64,000 nt of DNA from the NCBI GenBank assembly GCA_025350145.1, contig JANXYH010000104.1, positions 1 through 64,000 of the forward strand, written 5' to 3'. Both the position numbers and the translations under genes were made by a program. This stretch comes from Burkholderiales bacterium. GTDB lineage: Bacteria; Pseudomonadota; Gammaproteobacteria; Burkholderiales; Burkholderiaceae_C. Under the pieces are notes generated by a model that ran no database searches, had not been told where the DNA came from, and saw nothing but the letters and a program-made list of their open reading frames with translations. Shown piece after piece: positions 8,501 through 17,705 of the stretch; within the stretch, counting starts at the first letter, position 1, and each line of letters starts with the position of its first letter.

Positions 8501-11500
8501 TGCAGGAACTCGGCGATCAAGGCATAGGTCTGGTCGGCGCCTCGGCCGATCAGGCTGTCCTGGTGGCCGACCTGGGCCAGCCGCAGCGAGCGGCCCTTCA
8601 GGCCCGAGGCCTGCAGTCGATCAAAAAGCAGCCCCCGGGTGGCGTAGTCGACCAGGCCGTTTCGGTCGGCGTGCAGGCACAGCAGTTCGCAGCCTTTGAG
8701 CCGATCCAGATGGGCGGCGATGAAGCCGCCCCGGCCCTGGCGGTCAGTGACCAGCCCGGTGCGGGCGAAGGCGATCACCTGGGCGGTGGTGGACAGGTTG
8801 GATGGCCCGAAGAAATCGTCGATGGCGTTGAGCACCGGCTCGTCCATGTTGACCAGGTCGAAGGTGATGCCGTAGAGCGCGTCCATGCGGTGCCGGGCGG
8901 CGGTCCAGGTCGTTTTCTTCCACGGTGGCCAGAACGGGTTCTCGCGCCAGAAGTCGCGGCGCGGGTAGGGCACGACGCAGAGCAGGCGGTCAAGCATGTC
9001 GTCGGCCGGGCTGGGCCGGCGCGGCGAGAACTCGAAGCGGCCGAGCTTGAAATACTGGCGCAGCCAACTGACGACAAAGGCCCGGGCGGTGTTCGACGGC
9101 GCCATCCGCAGCACCGGCCCGACCTGCGACAGCACCAGGCGGCGGATGCGGCCAGGCAGTTTTGCGCGCAGCTCAGGGTAGAGGTCGAACGGCGGCGTGT
9201 CCGCCGGCAGCGTCTGCCCGCCCCAGTCGCCCAGCAGCCCCAGGCTGAGCATGGCCGCGCCCATGCAGTGGGCGACCAGGTCGAGCTGCTGCGCACCGGT
9301 CTTGGTCAGCACATGGTCGACCGCCAGCGGTATGTCCTGGCAGCCCATCTGCTCGAACGACCAGGGCCGCTGTGCGCCCGGCATGCCGGCACTGCTGCGC
9401 AGGTCCAGCACCCAGACGTCGCGGCCGAGGGCGCAGAGCGTGCCTGCCAGGCCGCCGCCGGGCAGCAGCGGGTGGGCAAAGGTGGTGCCGCTGGCGCTGT
9501 AGCCATGGACCATCAGCACCGGCGGCGCGGCGCTGACCCGGCCGTCGGCATCGGCCTGGGCCGGGTAGCGCGACAGCCGCAGCAGCGCGCCCTCGGCCAT
9601 CTGCAGTTCAACCACGGTCGGCGTGACGCTGCCGCGCGGCGTGGGCAGCACGCCCGGCAGGCGCCGGTTTTCGGCGTCGATGTGCGGCGACGGCGCGGCG
9701 GCACTGGCACTGGCACTGGCACGGTTCGGCCGGTCGGGCTGGCGCAGGGTCCAGGCATGCAGCGGCAGCAGCACCCGGCCCAGGTACAGGCCCAGGGTCG
9801 CCAGGTCGGCCAGCGCGGTCGGCTGGTCCTGCTGCGACGCCACCCGCAGCAGCGGGATGCCGACCCTGGCGAAATGCGCCAGGTCGACACTCAGTGGCCC
9901 GGTCAGGCGCAGGCCCGCAGCGCCGGAACTGTGGATCACCTTGGCGATGCTGAGCTGGTTGATCGGGCTGGCCGCCAGGTTGTAGGTCAGGGTCTTGACG
10001 GCGCGGATCTCGGCCCCTTGCCAGGCCTGGACGCGGCCGCTGCCCGGGCCCTGCAACAAACTGCCGGCGGTGGGTTGGCCGAGCTTGAACTGGTACGCGA
10101 TCAGGCGTTTGTCACCCGCCCAGGAGGCCAGGCGCAATCCGGCCAATAGCGCCCTCAGCAGGCCTGGGCCTGTCGATCTGGCCTGGACGGCGTCCAGCAG
10201 CCGGCCGACGAAGTCGCGCAGGCCTCGGTTGAGGATGTAGGCCACGACCGCGCGCAGGATCCGGCAGCCGACCCAGGAAGGCGCGTGGTGCAGCAGGTCC
10301 ATCTGCCCGGACAGCGGCGCCTCCAGCAGCAGGCGCCGTTCCTGCGGCGGGGCCGACGCTGGCCCCGCCGGGCCGGTCGATTCGTCGTCGGGCGCGGCAA
10401 CGGCCGGGGCGTACAAGCGCAGCCGGCTCTGCAGCGGGTTGAACGCGACCCGGCGCGATCCGTTCGGCGTGGTGAGTTCGGCCGTGGTCACCGGTTGCGA
10501 CCAGAGCTGCAATTCGATCTCGCAGCGTTGGCCATCGAAGTCGGCCTGGCCGCGCATCTGTTCGGCAAACTGCAGCAGCGTCGGTGCCGCCGGGCTGGGG
10601 TCCGGCAGGGTGCGAAAGGCGGGCCTGGGCTGAGGCGGCCTGGCCTCGCCAGCACCACGCATCAAGCCCCAGCCACCCTGGGCCGGCGGCGTGTCGCGCA
10701 GGTGCTGCAGCGCACGCTGGGCCAGCATGGCGATGGTCAACGAGGGGTTGATGCCCAGCGAGGTCGGCACCACCGAGCCGTCCAGCACCAGCAGGTCGGG
10801 GTACACGCTGTCACGGCCGGCGCCGTCAAAGACCTGGCCGAGGTGGTTGACCACGCCTTCTTCGACCGTGTCGGCCATCACGCAGCCGCCCAGCGGGTGG
10901 ACGGTGACCATGGCGCCACGGACCTGGCCGAGGATGCTCTCGAGCGCCTGCGGCAGCGGCTGCCAGGCCGGGTTGGCCAGGACGGTGGCCTGGGGGTGGC
11001 CGCGCTGCGCAAGCTGCTTCAGGCCTTGCTGGTAGGCGTCCAGTCGCGGCTCGCCCGGCAGGGTCGGCCATTCGACACCCAGGGTGCCGATTTCGGCGTC
11101 CGTGCCGGGCAGGCGCAGCCGGCCGTCGGCGCTGTCGCGGCCGATCAGCGCCACGGTCATGCTGGCCTCGATCTTGTGCGGGTCGATCGCCGCGTCATCG
11201 GCCTGGCCCGCGCCGCGCCAGGACCCGTCGAAGCGGGTCATGGCGTCCAGTCGCGTGCCCAGGCTGACGGTCTCCTCGAACAACCGGCGCAGCGGCCCAG
11301 GAACGCCCAGATCCTGGATCACCATCGCCGGCAGCGATGTGGCCAGGCCGGGGCCGCGCAGATCGACCATGCGGGTGATGGTCGGGCCGACCTGGCGCTG
11401 GTCGTAGGGCTGGGCCTCGTCGGCCACGGCCTTGGCAGGTGCCGCCATGCCGTAGACGGCGTAGATGTTGTCGCCGTTGGCCGAGAAGCGCTTGCCGATC

Positions 11501-12468
11501 CGCGCCGAGGTCTTGAGCCCGCCCTTGCTGGCGCGCAGCAGCAACTCGGTCGAGCCCATGGTGCCGGCGGCGACGATCAGCCTGGCGCTGCGGATCAGGT
11601 ACGCATCGCCCTGGCGCTGGGCCAGGTGCGGATGGGTGTGCAGCACCTCCAGGCACCAGCCGCCTTCAGGCAGCCTCTTGAAGCTGCGCACGGTGGCGCC
11701 AGTGGCGATGTGCAGGCAGCCGGCGGCGTGGCGCGCGCTGGCCCGGGCCAGCAGGGTCACGTCCAGCGACAGCTTGGCGCGAAAGTTGCACCCGGTGGCG
11801 CAGTCGCCGCAGTGGTTGCATGCCTCGATGCCGCGCGCGGCATCGGCGCGGTCGGCCACGATGATCTGCACGACGACCGGCGCCGTGCCGCCGCTCAGGC
11901 CCTGCATCGCCGCCGTGCGGGCGGGGATGTTGGGCGCGGCAACCGCCTCCAGCGCCCGCTGGGCCTGGGCAAGCTGCGCCGGCAGCGTGGCGTCATGGCG
12001 AATCGCCTCGGGCCAGGCCGGCTCCTGGAACACCGCCGCCAGGGGCGCAGCGGTGACGCCAGCGTTGATCAGCGAGCCCCCGCCCAGGCCGTTGCCCAGC
12101 AGCATGCCGACATCGGGGCCGATGCGCAGGTCGAACAGCCCGTCGGCCTGGCCACGCACCTTCGGGTCGCCGGCGGTGCTGTAGCGGACATGGCCGGCCA
12201 GGTCGGCCATGCGCGTCGGGAAGGCGCCGGGCAGGTACTCGCTGCCGCGCTCGAACAGGGCGATGCGCAGTGGCCGGCCATCGGCGGCGGTGCAGCCCGC
12301 GAGTTCATGCAGGGCCATCGCTCCGCCATAGCCGCTGCCGACGATGGCGATGTCGAAGTGGTGGCCGGCCGCGTCGGCAGGCAAGCTGCCCTGGGCCAGC
12401 GCATCGGCAAGCTCGGTCAGATCGCGTCCCAGCCACTGTGTGGCCCGTGCTTGTCGTTGGGTCGACAT
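8497..12468 (-). CDS. GMC-family oxidoreductase (cholesterol-oxidase-like) fused to an alpha/beta hydrolase
   Basis: N-terminal FDIAIVGSGYGGAMALHEL and GMC C-terminal HPLGGCVMAD...DGSVVPTSLGINPSLTIAMLAQRAL; C-terminal VLMVHGYSASGTTFAHPLLPGG with nucleophile elbow VAHCMGAAM; one uninterrupted 1323-aa frame; 4-bp ATGA overlap with the 6737-8500 gene. Confidence 0.85.
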   Translation of the reverse strand: MSTQRQARATQWLGRDLTELADALAQGSLPADAAGHHFDIAIVGSGYGGAMALHELAGCTAADGRPLRIALFERGSEYLPGAFPTRMADLAGHVRYSTAGDPKVRGQADGLFDLRIGPDVGMLLGNGLGGGSLINAGVTAAPLAAVFQEPAWPEAIRHDATLPAQLAQAQRALEAVAAPNIPARTAAMQGLSGGTAPVVVQIIVADRADAARGIEACNHCGDCATGCNFRAKLSLDVTLLARASARHAAGCLHIATGATVRSFKRLPEGGWCLEVLHTHPHLAQRQGDAYLIRSARLIVAAGTMGSTELLLRASKGGLKTSARIGKRFSANGDNIYAVYGMAAPAKAVADEAQPYDQRQVGPTITRMVDLRGPGLATSLPAMVIQDLGVPGPLRRLFEETVSLGTRLDAMTRFDGSWRGAGQADDAAIDPHKIEASMTVALIGRDSADGRLRLPGTDAEIGTLGVEWPTLPGEPRLDAYQQGLKQLAQRGHPQATVLANPAWQPLPQALESILGQVRGAMVTVHPLGGCVMADTVEEGVVNHLGQVFDGAGRDSVYPDLLVLDGSVVPTSLGINPSLTIAMLAQRALQHLRDTPPAQGGWGLMRGAGEARPPQPRPAFRTLPDPSPAAPTLLQFAEQMRGQADFDGQRCEIELQLWSQPVTTAELTTPNGSRRVAFNPLQSRLRLYAPAVAAPDDESTGPAGPASAPPQERRLLLEAPLSGQMDLLHHAPSWVGCRILRAVVAYILNRGLRDFVGRLLDAVQARSTGPGLLRALLAGLRLASWAGDKRLIAYQFKLGQPTAGSLLQGPGSGRVQAWQGAEIRAVKTLTYNLAASPINQLSIAKVIHSSGAAGLRLTGPLSVDLAHFARVGIPLLRVASQQDQPTALADLATLGLYLGRVLLPLHAWTLRQPDRPNRASASASAAAPSPHIDAENRRLPGVLPTPRGSVTPTVVELQMAEGALLRLSRYPAQADADGRVSAAPPVLMVHGYSASGTTFAHPLLPGGGLAGTLCALGRDVWVLDLRSSAGMPGAQRPWSFEQMGCQDIPLAVDHVLTKTGAQQLDLVAHCMGAAMLSLGLLGDWGGQTLPADTPPFDLYPELRAKLPGRIRRLVLSQVGPVLRMAPSNTARAFVVSWLRQYFKLGRFEFSPRRPSPADDMLDRLLCVVPYPRRDFWRENPFWPPWKKTTWTAARHRMDALYGITFDLVNMDEPVLNAIDDFFGPSNLSTTAQVIAFARTGLVTDRQGRGGFIAAHLDRLKGCELLCLHADRNGLVDYATRGLLFDRLQASGLKGRSLRLAQVGHQDSLIGRGADQTYALIAEFLQ

Positions 12469-12587
12469 GCTGGCAGCCCTCCCTCAGGCGCTTGTTGCCA
12501 GGCAGTGAAGCACAGGCCGGCGACGCCGGCAATCCTCATCTTGGATGAGGTTGCGCGGGCGCATCGCTGGCGCCGGCCGGCGCCGCC

Positions 12588-12722
12588 TCAGGCCCGCGGC
12601 GCGAGGTCGCTGAGCAGGGCCAGCAGGGTGGCGCAGACCAGGGCAAACGTCACCACCGCGATCGCCAGCGCCAGCGGCAGACGTTCATTGACTGAACCGG
12701 ATTCCCGGTCATGGACTTTCAT
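12588..12722 (-). CDS. 44-aa single-pass membrane microprotein
   Basis: Translation MKVHDRESGSVNERLPLALAIAVVTFALVCATLLALLSDLAPRA; SD-like AAGGGGAG upstream of ATG; one hydrophobic helix; below the supplied ORF length cutoff. Confidence 0.55.
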   Translation of the reverse strand: MKVHDRESGSVNERLPLALAIAVVTFALVCATLLALLSDLAPRA

Positions 12723-12835
12723 TTTTAACTCCCCTTGTGCGGCAAGTTTGCACCACCCGGCCGGGTTTGTGCATCGCCCGTATGGATGAGGCGCGCGGCT
12801 TGGGCGCGGCTGATCGGCGCCGGGCTGGCCTGGCC

Positions 12836-13603
12836 TCAGGGTCGAACCGCTGGCGTCTCCACCGCCATGCCGGCGTCGCGCTGCGCCAGCCAGGCTTCTA
12901 GCCTCAGCCAGGGCTCAGCGTCGGCCGCCCAGGGCTCGGCCCGCACCCCGACCACGCAGGCGCGCAGCCGGCGTTGCAGGCTGCCCAGGGCCTGCCATTC
13001 GAGCCGGTAGCTGGGGTAGCCGGTGGCGCGGCCCTGGGGGATGGTCGCGCCGGCCAACTTGGCGCCGGCATGCCGGTCATGGCAATGGCTGCAGGCCAGG
13101 TTGAGCTGGCCCAGGCGCTGCTGCCACAGCGCCTGGCCCTGCGCCCGCAGCGGCGCCAGGCGCGGATCGGCAGGCGGCGCCATCGGCAGGCCACGCGACT
13201 GCAGGCCGACAAACGCCAGCAGTGCGAGTTGCTCGGCATGGTCGGCGGGCAGCGGCAGGGCCTGCTGGTGGCGGACGCGGCAGGCGTTGACGCGCCCGGC
13301 CAGGTTCAGTGGCGCAGCGCTGGCCTCGTCCCAGGCCGGATAGCGGGCGGCCACGCCGGCCATGCTGCGGGCGGCGTCGCCATGGCAATCGGCGCAGCGC
13401 TTGCCGGTCTTGCCGGCGGCGGCCTGCCACAGCGCCGCACCATCTTGGACGAACAGAAAGGCCGGGTTCTGGCTGTCATGGCGTTGCAGCGCCTGCAAGG
13501 CCGGGCTCATGTCGTCCAGGCCCGAGCGGCGGGTGTCGCTGCCCTCAGCGGCGCTGGCGCTGCTGCCCAGGGCAAGCCACAGCAGCCAGACTGCCAACCT
13601 CAT
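12836..13603 (-). CDS. soxA: Diheme sulfur-oxidation cytochrome SoxA
   Basis: Signal peptide; heme motifs CADCH and CSHCH; NACRVRHQ; active-site RLRACVVGVRAEP; 4-bp ATGA overlap with soxZ. Confidence 0.88.
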   Translation of the reverse strand: MRLAVWLLWLALGSSASAAEGSDTRRSGLDDMSPALQALQRHDSQNPAFLFVQDGAALWQAAAGKTGKRCADCHGDAARSMAGVAARYPAWDEASAAPLNLAGRVNACRVRHQQALPLPADHAEQLALLAFVGLQSRGLPMAPPADPRLAPLRAQGQALWQQRLGQLNLACSHCHDRHAGAKLAGATIPQGRATGYPSYRLEWQALGSLQRRLRACVVGVRAEPWAADAEPWLRLEAWLAQRDAGMAVETPAVRP

Positions 13604-13938
13604 GAGGTAACGAACGGCCGGGTTTCGCGGTGGCTGAAGCCGTTGTCGCCGGTCCATTCGAAGCGCAGCGTGCCGGGCTTGTCGCTACGCAGCCAGAACG
13701 CCACATAGGGGTTGGCCGAGATCGCCGGGTACAGGTCGGTGGCCAGCACCAGCCGCTCGTCCAGCCAGCATTCGAAGCGGGTGACGATGCTGCGCGGCAC
13801 GACATTGCCGTAGCCGTCGGGGCGCAGGCCGTTTTCCATCGCGTGGCCCAGCGTGACTCGGATCTCGACCGGCGCGCCGGGGCCGGCCGGCGTGCCGATG
13901 TGGATCAGGGTGCGGACTTTGGCGGGGCTGTCGGCCAT
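13600..13938 (-). CDS. soxZ: Thiosulfate oxidation carrier subunit SoxZ
   Basis: RTLIHIGTPAGPGAPVEIRVTLGHAMENGLRPDGYGNVVPRSIVTRFECWLDERLVLATDLYPAISANPYVAFWLRS... Confidence 0.88.
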   Translation of the reverse strand: MADSPAKVRTLIHIGTPAGPGAPVEIRVTLGHAMENGLRPDGYGNVVPRSIVTRFECWLDERLVLATDLYPAISANPYVAFWLRSDKPGTLRFEWTGDNGFSHRETRPFVTS

Positions 13939-13946
13939 GCTGCTTG

Positions 13947-14417
13947 CTAGCCTTCGACGCAGGCGGCCAGGGTGACGATCACGTTGACGTAGCTGGCCCA
14001 CTGGCTGCCGTCGGACAGCCGCGCCAGCGCCACCAGTTGCTGCGATGTCGCCAGCCGAATCCGGGTCGATGCCTCGGCCCTGGCCGCAGCCGGGCCGAAG
14101 TAAAAGCGCACCACCTCGCGCTGCGGGTTGCGCTCGTTGTAGACGGCGATCTCCTGGACATGGTCGGTGGCGGTCATGGGGCTGTCGCAGCGCACCGTGA
14201 TCGGCACTGCGTTGCCGTTCTCGACCAGCGGCGCGATCTCGAGCTCGACCCGGCCCTCGTGCAGCGGCAAGTCGCCGGCCCATTGGCGGATGATGCCGGC
14301 GAAGGTGACGGTGGTGACGGCGCTGGCCGGCAGGCATTGCAGCGCCAGCGCGCCGCCGGCTGCCGCCATCAGCCTGCGCCTGGGCAAACCAAGGTGTACG
14401 GGAATGTCGGCGTTCAT
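13947..14417 (-). CDS. soxY: Thiosulfate oxidation carrier subunit SoxY
   Basis: Signal region, SoxY-like IAPLVENGNAVPITVRCDSPMT, VNVIVTLAACVEG C-terminus with the carrier-type Cys. Confidence 0.85.
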   Translation of the reverse strand: MNADIPVHLGLPRRRLMAAAGGALALQCLPASAVTTVTFAGIIRQWAGDLPLHEGRVELEIAPLVENGNAVPITVRCDSPMTATDHVQEIAVYNERNPQREVVRFYFGPAAARAEASTRIRLATSQQLVALARLSDGSQWASYVNVIVTLAACVEG

Positions 14418-14424
14418 CTGGCCC

Positions 14425-14805
14425 TCACTTCAGGCTGACCAGGTAGGCCACCACGTCGTCGATCTGGTGGGGCGTCAGCAGCGGCTTGCCGCGCAGCGCC
14501 GGGGCGACCTGGTTGAAGCCCTGGCTGCGGCCATAGCTGGGCATGACGGTGTCGGGGTTGAAGCGCTCCGGGTTGAGCAGGCGCTGGCGCAGCGCCTGGG
14601 CGCTGTGGCGGCTGCCGGCACCCGCCAGCGGCGGCGCCAGCGTGCCCTGCAGGCCGTCGGGCTGGCCGGGGATCGGGTGGCAGAGCAGGCACAGGCCTTG
14701 GCTGCGGCTGCTGACGATGCGCTCGCCGGCCCGGGCGTCGCCGGCTGCCGCCCAGCCCGGCAGGCAAAGGCTGGCCAGCAGCGCCGCGAGCCAGACCCGG
14801 TTCAC
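14425..14805 (-). CDS. soxX: Sulfur-oxidation c-type cytochrome SoxX
   Basis: GTG start; signal peptide; CLLCH heme motif; LAPPLAGAG; VMPSYGRS Met-ligand region; YLVSLK end. Confidence 0.85.
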   Translation of the reverse strand: MNRVWLAALLASLCLPGWAAAGDARAGERIVSSRSQGLCLLCHPIPGQPDGLQGTLAPPLAGAGSRHSAQALRQRLLNPERFNPDTVMPSYGRSQGFNQVAPALRGKPLLTPHQIDDVVAYLVSLK

Positions 14806-17063
14806 GCCCGTTTCAGGCTGTGCTGTGACAGCGGCAGCTCGCGGATGCGTTTGCCGGTGGCGGCAAAGATCGCGTTCAGCACCGCCGGCGCGGCCACCGC
14901 GATGGTCGGCTCGCCGACCCCGCCCCAGAACCCGCCCGAGGGCATGACCGCGGCCTCGACCTTGGGCATCTGCGCCATCAGCAAGGCCGGGTAGGTGTGG
15001 AAGTTGGTTTGCTCGAAGCGCCCGTCCTTCAGGGTGCAGGCCTCGAACAGCGCGCCCGACAGGCCGTAGGCGAAGCTGCCCTCGACCTGGGCGGCGATCT
15101 GCTGCGGGTTGACGGCGTGGCCCGAGTCGGTGGCGGCGACGATGCGGTGCACCCGCAAGTCGCCCGCCGGGCTGACCGAGACCTCGGCGCAGGCCGCGAC
15201 GAAGCTGCCAAAGCCGTGGATCGCGGCCAGGCCGCGGTGCACCGCCAGGCCATCGACCGGCTTGGCCGGCGTGCCCCAGCCGGCGTCGGCGGCGACCCGG
15301 TTGAGCACCGCCAGGTGTTTGGGCGCGCCACCCAGCATGGCGCGGCGAAAGGCCAGCGGATCTTGCCCGGCGGCGTGGGCCAGTTCGTCGATGAAGCACT
15401 CGACGTAGATCGCGTTGTGGTTGAGGTTGACGCCGCGCCAGAAGCCCGGCCGCACCGGCGGGTTGCGCATCGCATGGTCGATCAGCAGGTGCGGCACGCT
15501 GTAGCCAAAGGCGCCCTCGGGCCCGCCCGCGTTCAGGCCCTGGAAAGTGACCGGATCCTTGCCGTTTTGCAGCGCCGCCGGCAGCAGCCCGGCCAGGATC
15601 GACTGGCCCGAGATGCGCATGTGCAGTGCCTGCAGCTTGCCCTGGGCGTCCAGCCCGGCGCGCAGTTTGCATTGCGTGATCGGGTGGTAGAAGCCGTGCT
15701 GCATGTCCTCTTCACGGCTCCAGATCAGCTTGACCGGGATGCCGGGCAGCTCGCGGGCGATGGCCACCGCCTGGGTCACGTAGTCGGCGCTGCCGCGCCG
15801 GCCGAAACCGCCGCCGAGGTGGATCTTGTAAACCTCGCACTGCGCCGCCGGCAGGCCCGAGGCGGCGGTGGCGGCGGCAAACGCCGCCTCGCCGTTCTGC
15901 GTCGGGCACCAGACCTCGCAGCGCGCCGGCTTGTCGCCCGCCGCCGGGGTGAAGCGCGCGGTGGCGTTCATCACCTCCATGGTGGCGTGGTTCTGGTAGG
16001 GGTAGCTGTAGACCGCCTCGACCAGCTTGGCCGCACCGGCCAGGCCGGCCTTGGCGTCACCGGCGGAATTGCCGACGTAGGCCTCGGGCGCGTCCAGCCC
16101 GGACTTGAGCATGACCGCGATGTCGGCGCTGGAGAGCTTGGCGTTGGGCCCCTCGTTCCATTGCACCGGCAGCGCATCGATCGCCTTCTTCGCCCGGTAC
16201 CAGGTGTCGGCGACCACCGCCACCGCCGTGTCGCTGACCCGCAGCACCTTTTTGACGCCGGGCATGGCCATCACCGCGCCAGCCTCGAACGAGACCAGCG
16301 TGCCGCCGACCACCGGGCAATCGCGGATCGCGGCGTTGAGCAGGCCGGGCAGTTTCAGGTCCATGCCGTAGACCTGGCTGCCGTCGGTCTTGGCCACCGT
16401 GTCCAGCCGCTTGACCGGCTTGCCGGCGATCTTCCAGTCCTTGGGGTCTTTGAGCTTGATGTCGGTCGGCGGCGTGCGCTTGGCGGCGGCGGCGGCCATC
16501 TGGCCGTAGCTGGCGCGCTTGCCCGAGGCATGGCTGATGACGCCGGCCTCGACCTTGCATTCGGCCGGGCTGACGCCCCAGCTCTCGGCGGCGGCCTGCA
16601 CCAGCATGGTCTTGGCAGCGGCGCCGCCCTTGCGCACGTAGTCGTTGGACTCGCGGATGCCGCGGCTGCCGCCGGTCGAGAAATTGCCCCAGACCCGGTT
16701 GCGTGCGAGGTTCTGTCCCGGCGTCGGGTATTCGGTGGTGACGCGCGACCAGTCGCAGTCCAGCTCCTCGGCCACCAACTGCGCCAGGCCGGTCAGCGTG
16801 CCCTGGCCCATCTCGCTGCGCGCGATGCGGATCACCACCGTGTCGTCGGGGTGGATCATGACCCAGGCATTGACCTCGGGCTGGCTGCCCTGGGCCAGCG
16901 CCGGGGAGACAGCGGCGGGGATATGGAATCCCAGCACCAGGCCGCCGGCCGAGGCCGAGGCGCTGGCCAGAAAGTGCCGCCGCGAGGGCGAACCTGGGAC
17001 GGTGGCGGCGGTGGCGGTGGCGGTGGCGGCGGTGGTGGCGGTGGCGGTGGTGGCGGTGCGCAT
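14802..17063 (-). CDS. Molybdopterin-binding aldehyde-oxidase/xanthine-dehydrogenase-like large subunit (isoquinoline 1-oxidoreductase beta-like)
   Basis: Tat-like SRRHFLASASASAGGLVLGF; EMGQGTLTGLAQLVAEELD, GGGFGRRGSADYVTQ, GGFWGGVGEPTIAVAAPAVLNAI; GTGA overlap with soxX. Confidence 0.87.
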   Translation of the reverse strand: MRTATTATATTAATATATAATVPGSPSRRHFLASASASAGGLVLGFHIPAAVSPALAQGSQPEVNAWVMIHPDDTVVIRIARSEMGQGTLTGLAQLVAEELDCDWSRVTTEYPTPGQNLARNRVWGNFSTGGSRGIRESNDYVRKGGAAAKTMLVQAAAESWGVSPAECKVEAGVISHASGKRASYGQMAAAAAKRTPPTDIKLKDPKDWKIAGKPVKRLDTVAKTDGSQVYGMDLKLPGLLNAAIRDCPVVGGTLVSFEAGAVMAMPGVKKVLRVSDTAVAVVADTWYRAKKAIDALPVQWNEGPNAKLSSADIAVMLKSGLDAPEAYVGNSAGDAKAGLAGAAKLVEAVYSYPYQNHATMEVMNATARFTPAAGDKPARCEVWCPTQNGEAAFAAATAASGLPAAQCEVYKIHLGGGFGRRGSADYVTQAVAIARELPGIPVKLIWSREEDMQHGFYHPITQCKLRAGLDAQGKLQALHMRISGQSILAGLLPAALQNGKDPVTFQGLNAGGPEGAFGYSVPHLLIDHAMRNPPVRPGFWRGVNLNHNAIYVECFIDELAHAAGQDPLAFRRAMLGGAPKHLAVLNRVAADAGWGTPAKPVDGLAVHRGLAAIHGFGSFVAACAEVSVSPAGDLRVHRIVAATDSGHAVNPQQIAAQVEGSFAYGLSGALFEACTLKDGRFEQTNFHTYPALLMAQMPKVEAAVMPSGGFWGGVGEPTIAVAAPAVLNAIFAATGKRIRELPLSQHSLKRA
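17001..17057. repeat. (GGTGGC)-type imperfect microsatellite encoding an Ala/Thr tract
   Basis: ggtggcggcggtggcggtggcggtggcggcggtggtggcggtggcggtggtggcggt; encodes TATTATATTAATATATAAT ahead of the Tat motif. Confidence 0.85.
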
Positions 17064-17086
17064 GGCAGCTCCTTGGCGAACGGCGC

Positions 17087-17584
17087 TCAGGCCTGGCCGG
17101 CGGGTGGCATGCCGTGCTCGTTGGCGGCATTGCGCTGGCCGGTGGCGGCCAGGTGGATCGCCGCGCGAACCCGGTTGTAGGTGCCGCAGCGGCAGATGTT
17201 GGTGATGCTGTCGTTGATGTCGGCGTCGCTGGGCCGGGGCTTGTTCTTCAGCAGCGCGGCGGCGGCCATCAACATGCCCGACTGACAGAAACCACACTGC
17301 GGCACGTCGAGCTCGGTCCAGGCCTTTTGCAGCGGGTGGCTGGCGTCGGGCGCCAGGCCCTCTATCGTCACCACCTTGTCGCTGCTGTCCAGGCTGGACA
17401 CCGGCCGCACGCAGGAGCGGGTGGCCACACCGTTGATGTGCACGGTGCAGGCGCCGCATTGGGCGATGCCGCAGCCGTACTTGGTGCCGGTCAGGCCGAG
17501 TTGCTCGCGCAACACCCACAGCAGCGGGGTTTCGGGCTCGGCGTCATGGGTGCGGACGCTGCCGTTGACGTTCAGGGTGGCCAT
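17087..17584 (-). CDS. (2Fe-2S)-binding small subunit of molybdenum hydroxylase (isoquinoline 1-oxidoreductase alpha-like)
   Basis: [23 protein letters not shown] and [16 protein letters not shown]...[17 protein letters not shown]. Confidence 0.9.
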   Translation of the reverse strand: MATLNVNGSVRTHDAEPETPLLWVLREQLGLTGTKYGCGIAQCGACTVHINGVATRSCVRPVSSLDSSDKVVTIEGLAPDASHPLQKAWTELDVPQCGFCQSGMLMAAAALLKNKPRPSDADINDSITNICRCGTYNRVRAAIHLAATGQRNAANEHGMPPAGQA

Positions 17585-17705
17585 GGGAATGCTCTCTCCA
17601 GCGGGTGAATGGTGGCGGCGCGCAGGCGCACAACAGCGGCCCATCATGCCGCTGGCGCGGCCGCAGCGGCATCGGGGTTGACGAGCAGCGCGGCGCGGAC
17701 AGCGC

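Noticed and set aside
9695-9724. GGCACT hexamer repeat considered as a mobile or CRISPR-like repeat
   Set aside because: Only about four units, in frame, coding a Ser/Ala linker between two domains.
10285-12789. 834-aa plus-strand ORF opposite the GMC domain
   Set aside because: No recognisable domain; the minus frame has clear GMC motifs.
14997-17180. 727-aa plus-strand ORF with a poly-Gly stretch opposite the Mo-hydroxylase
   Set aside because: Poly-Gly comes from the GGTGGC microsatellite; no independent coding evidence.
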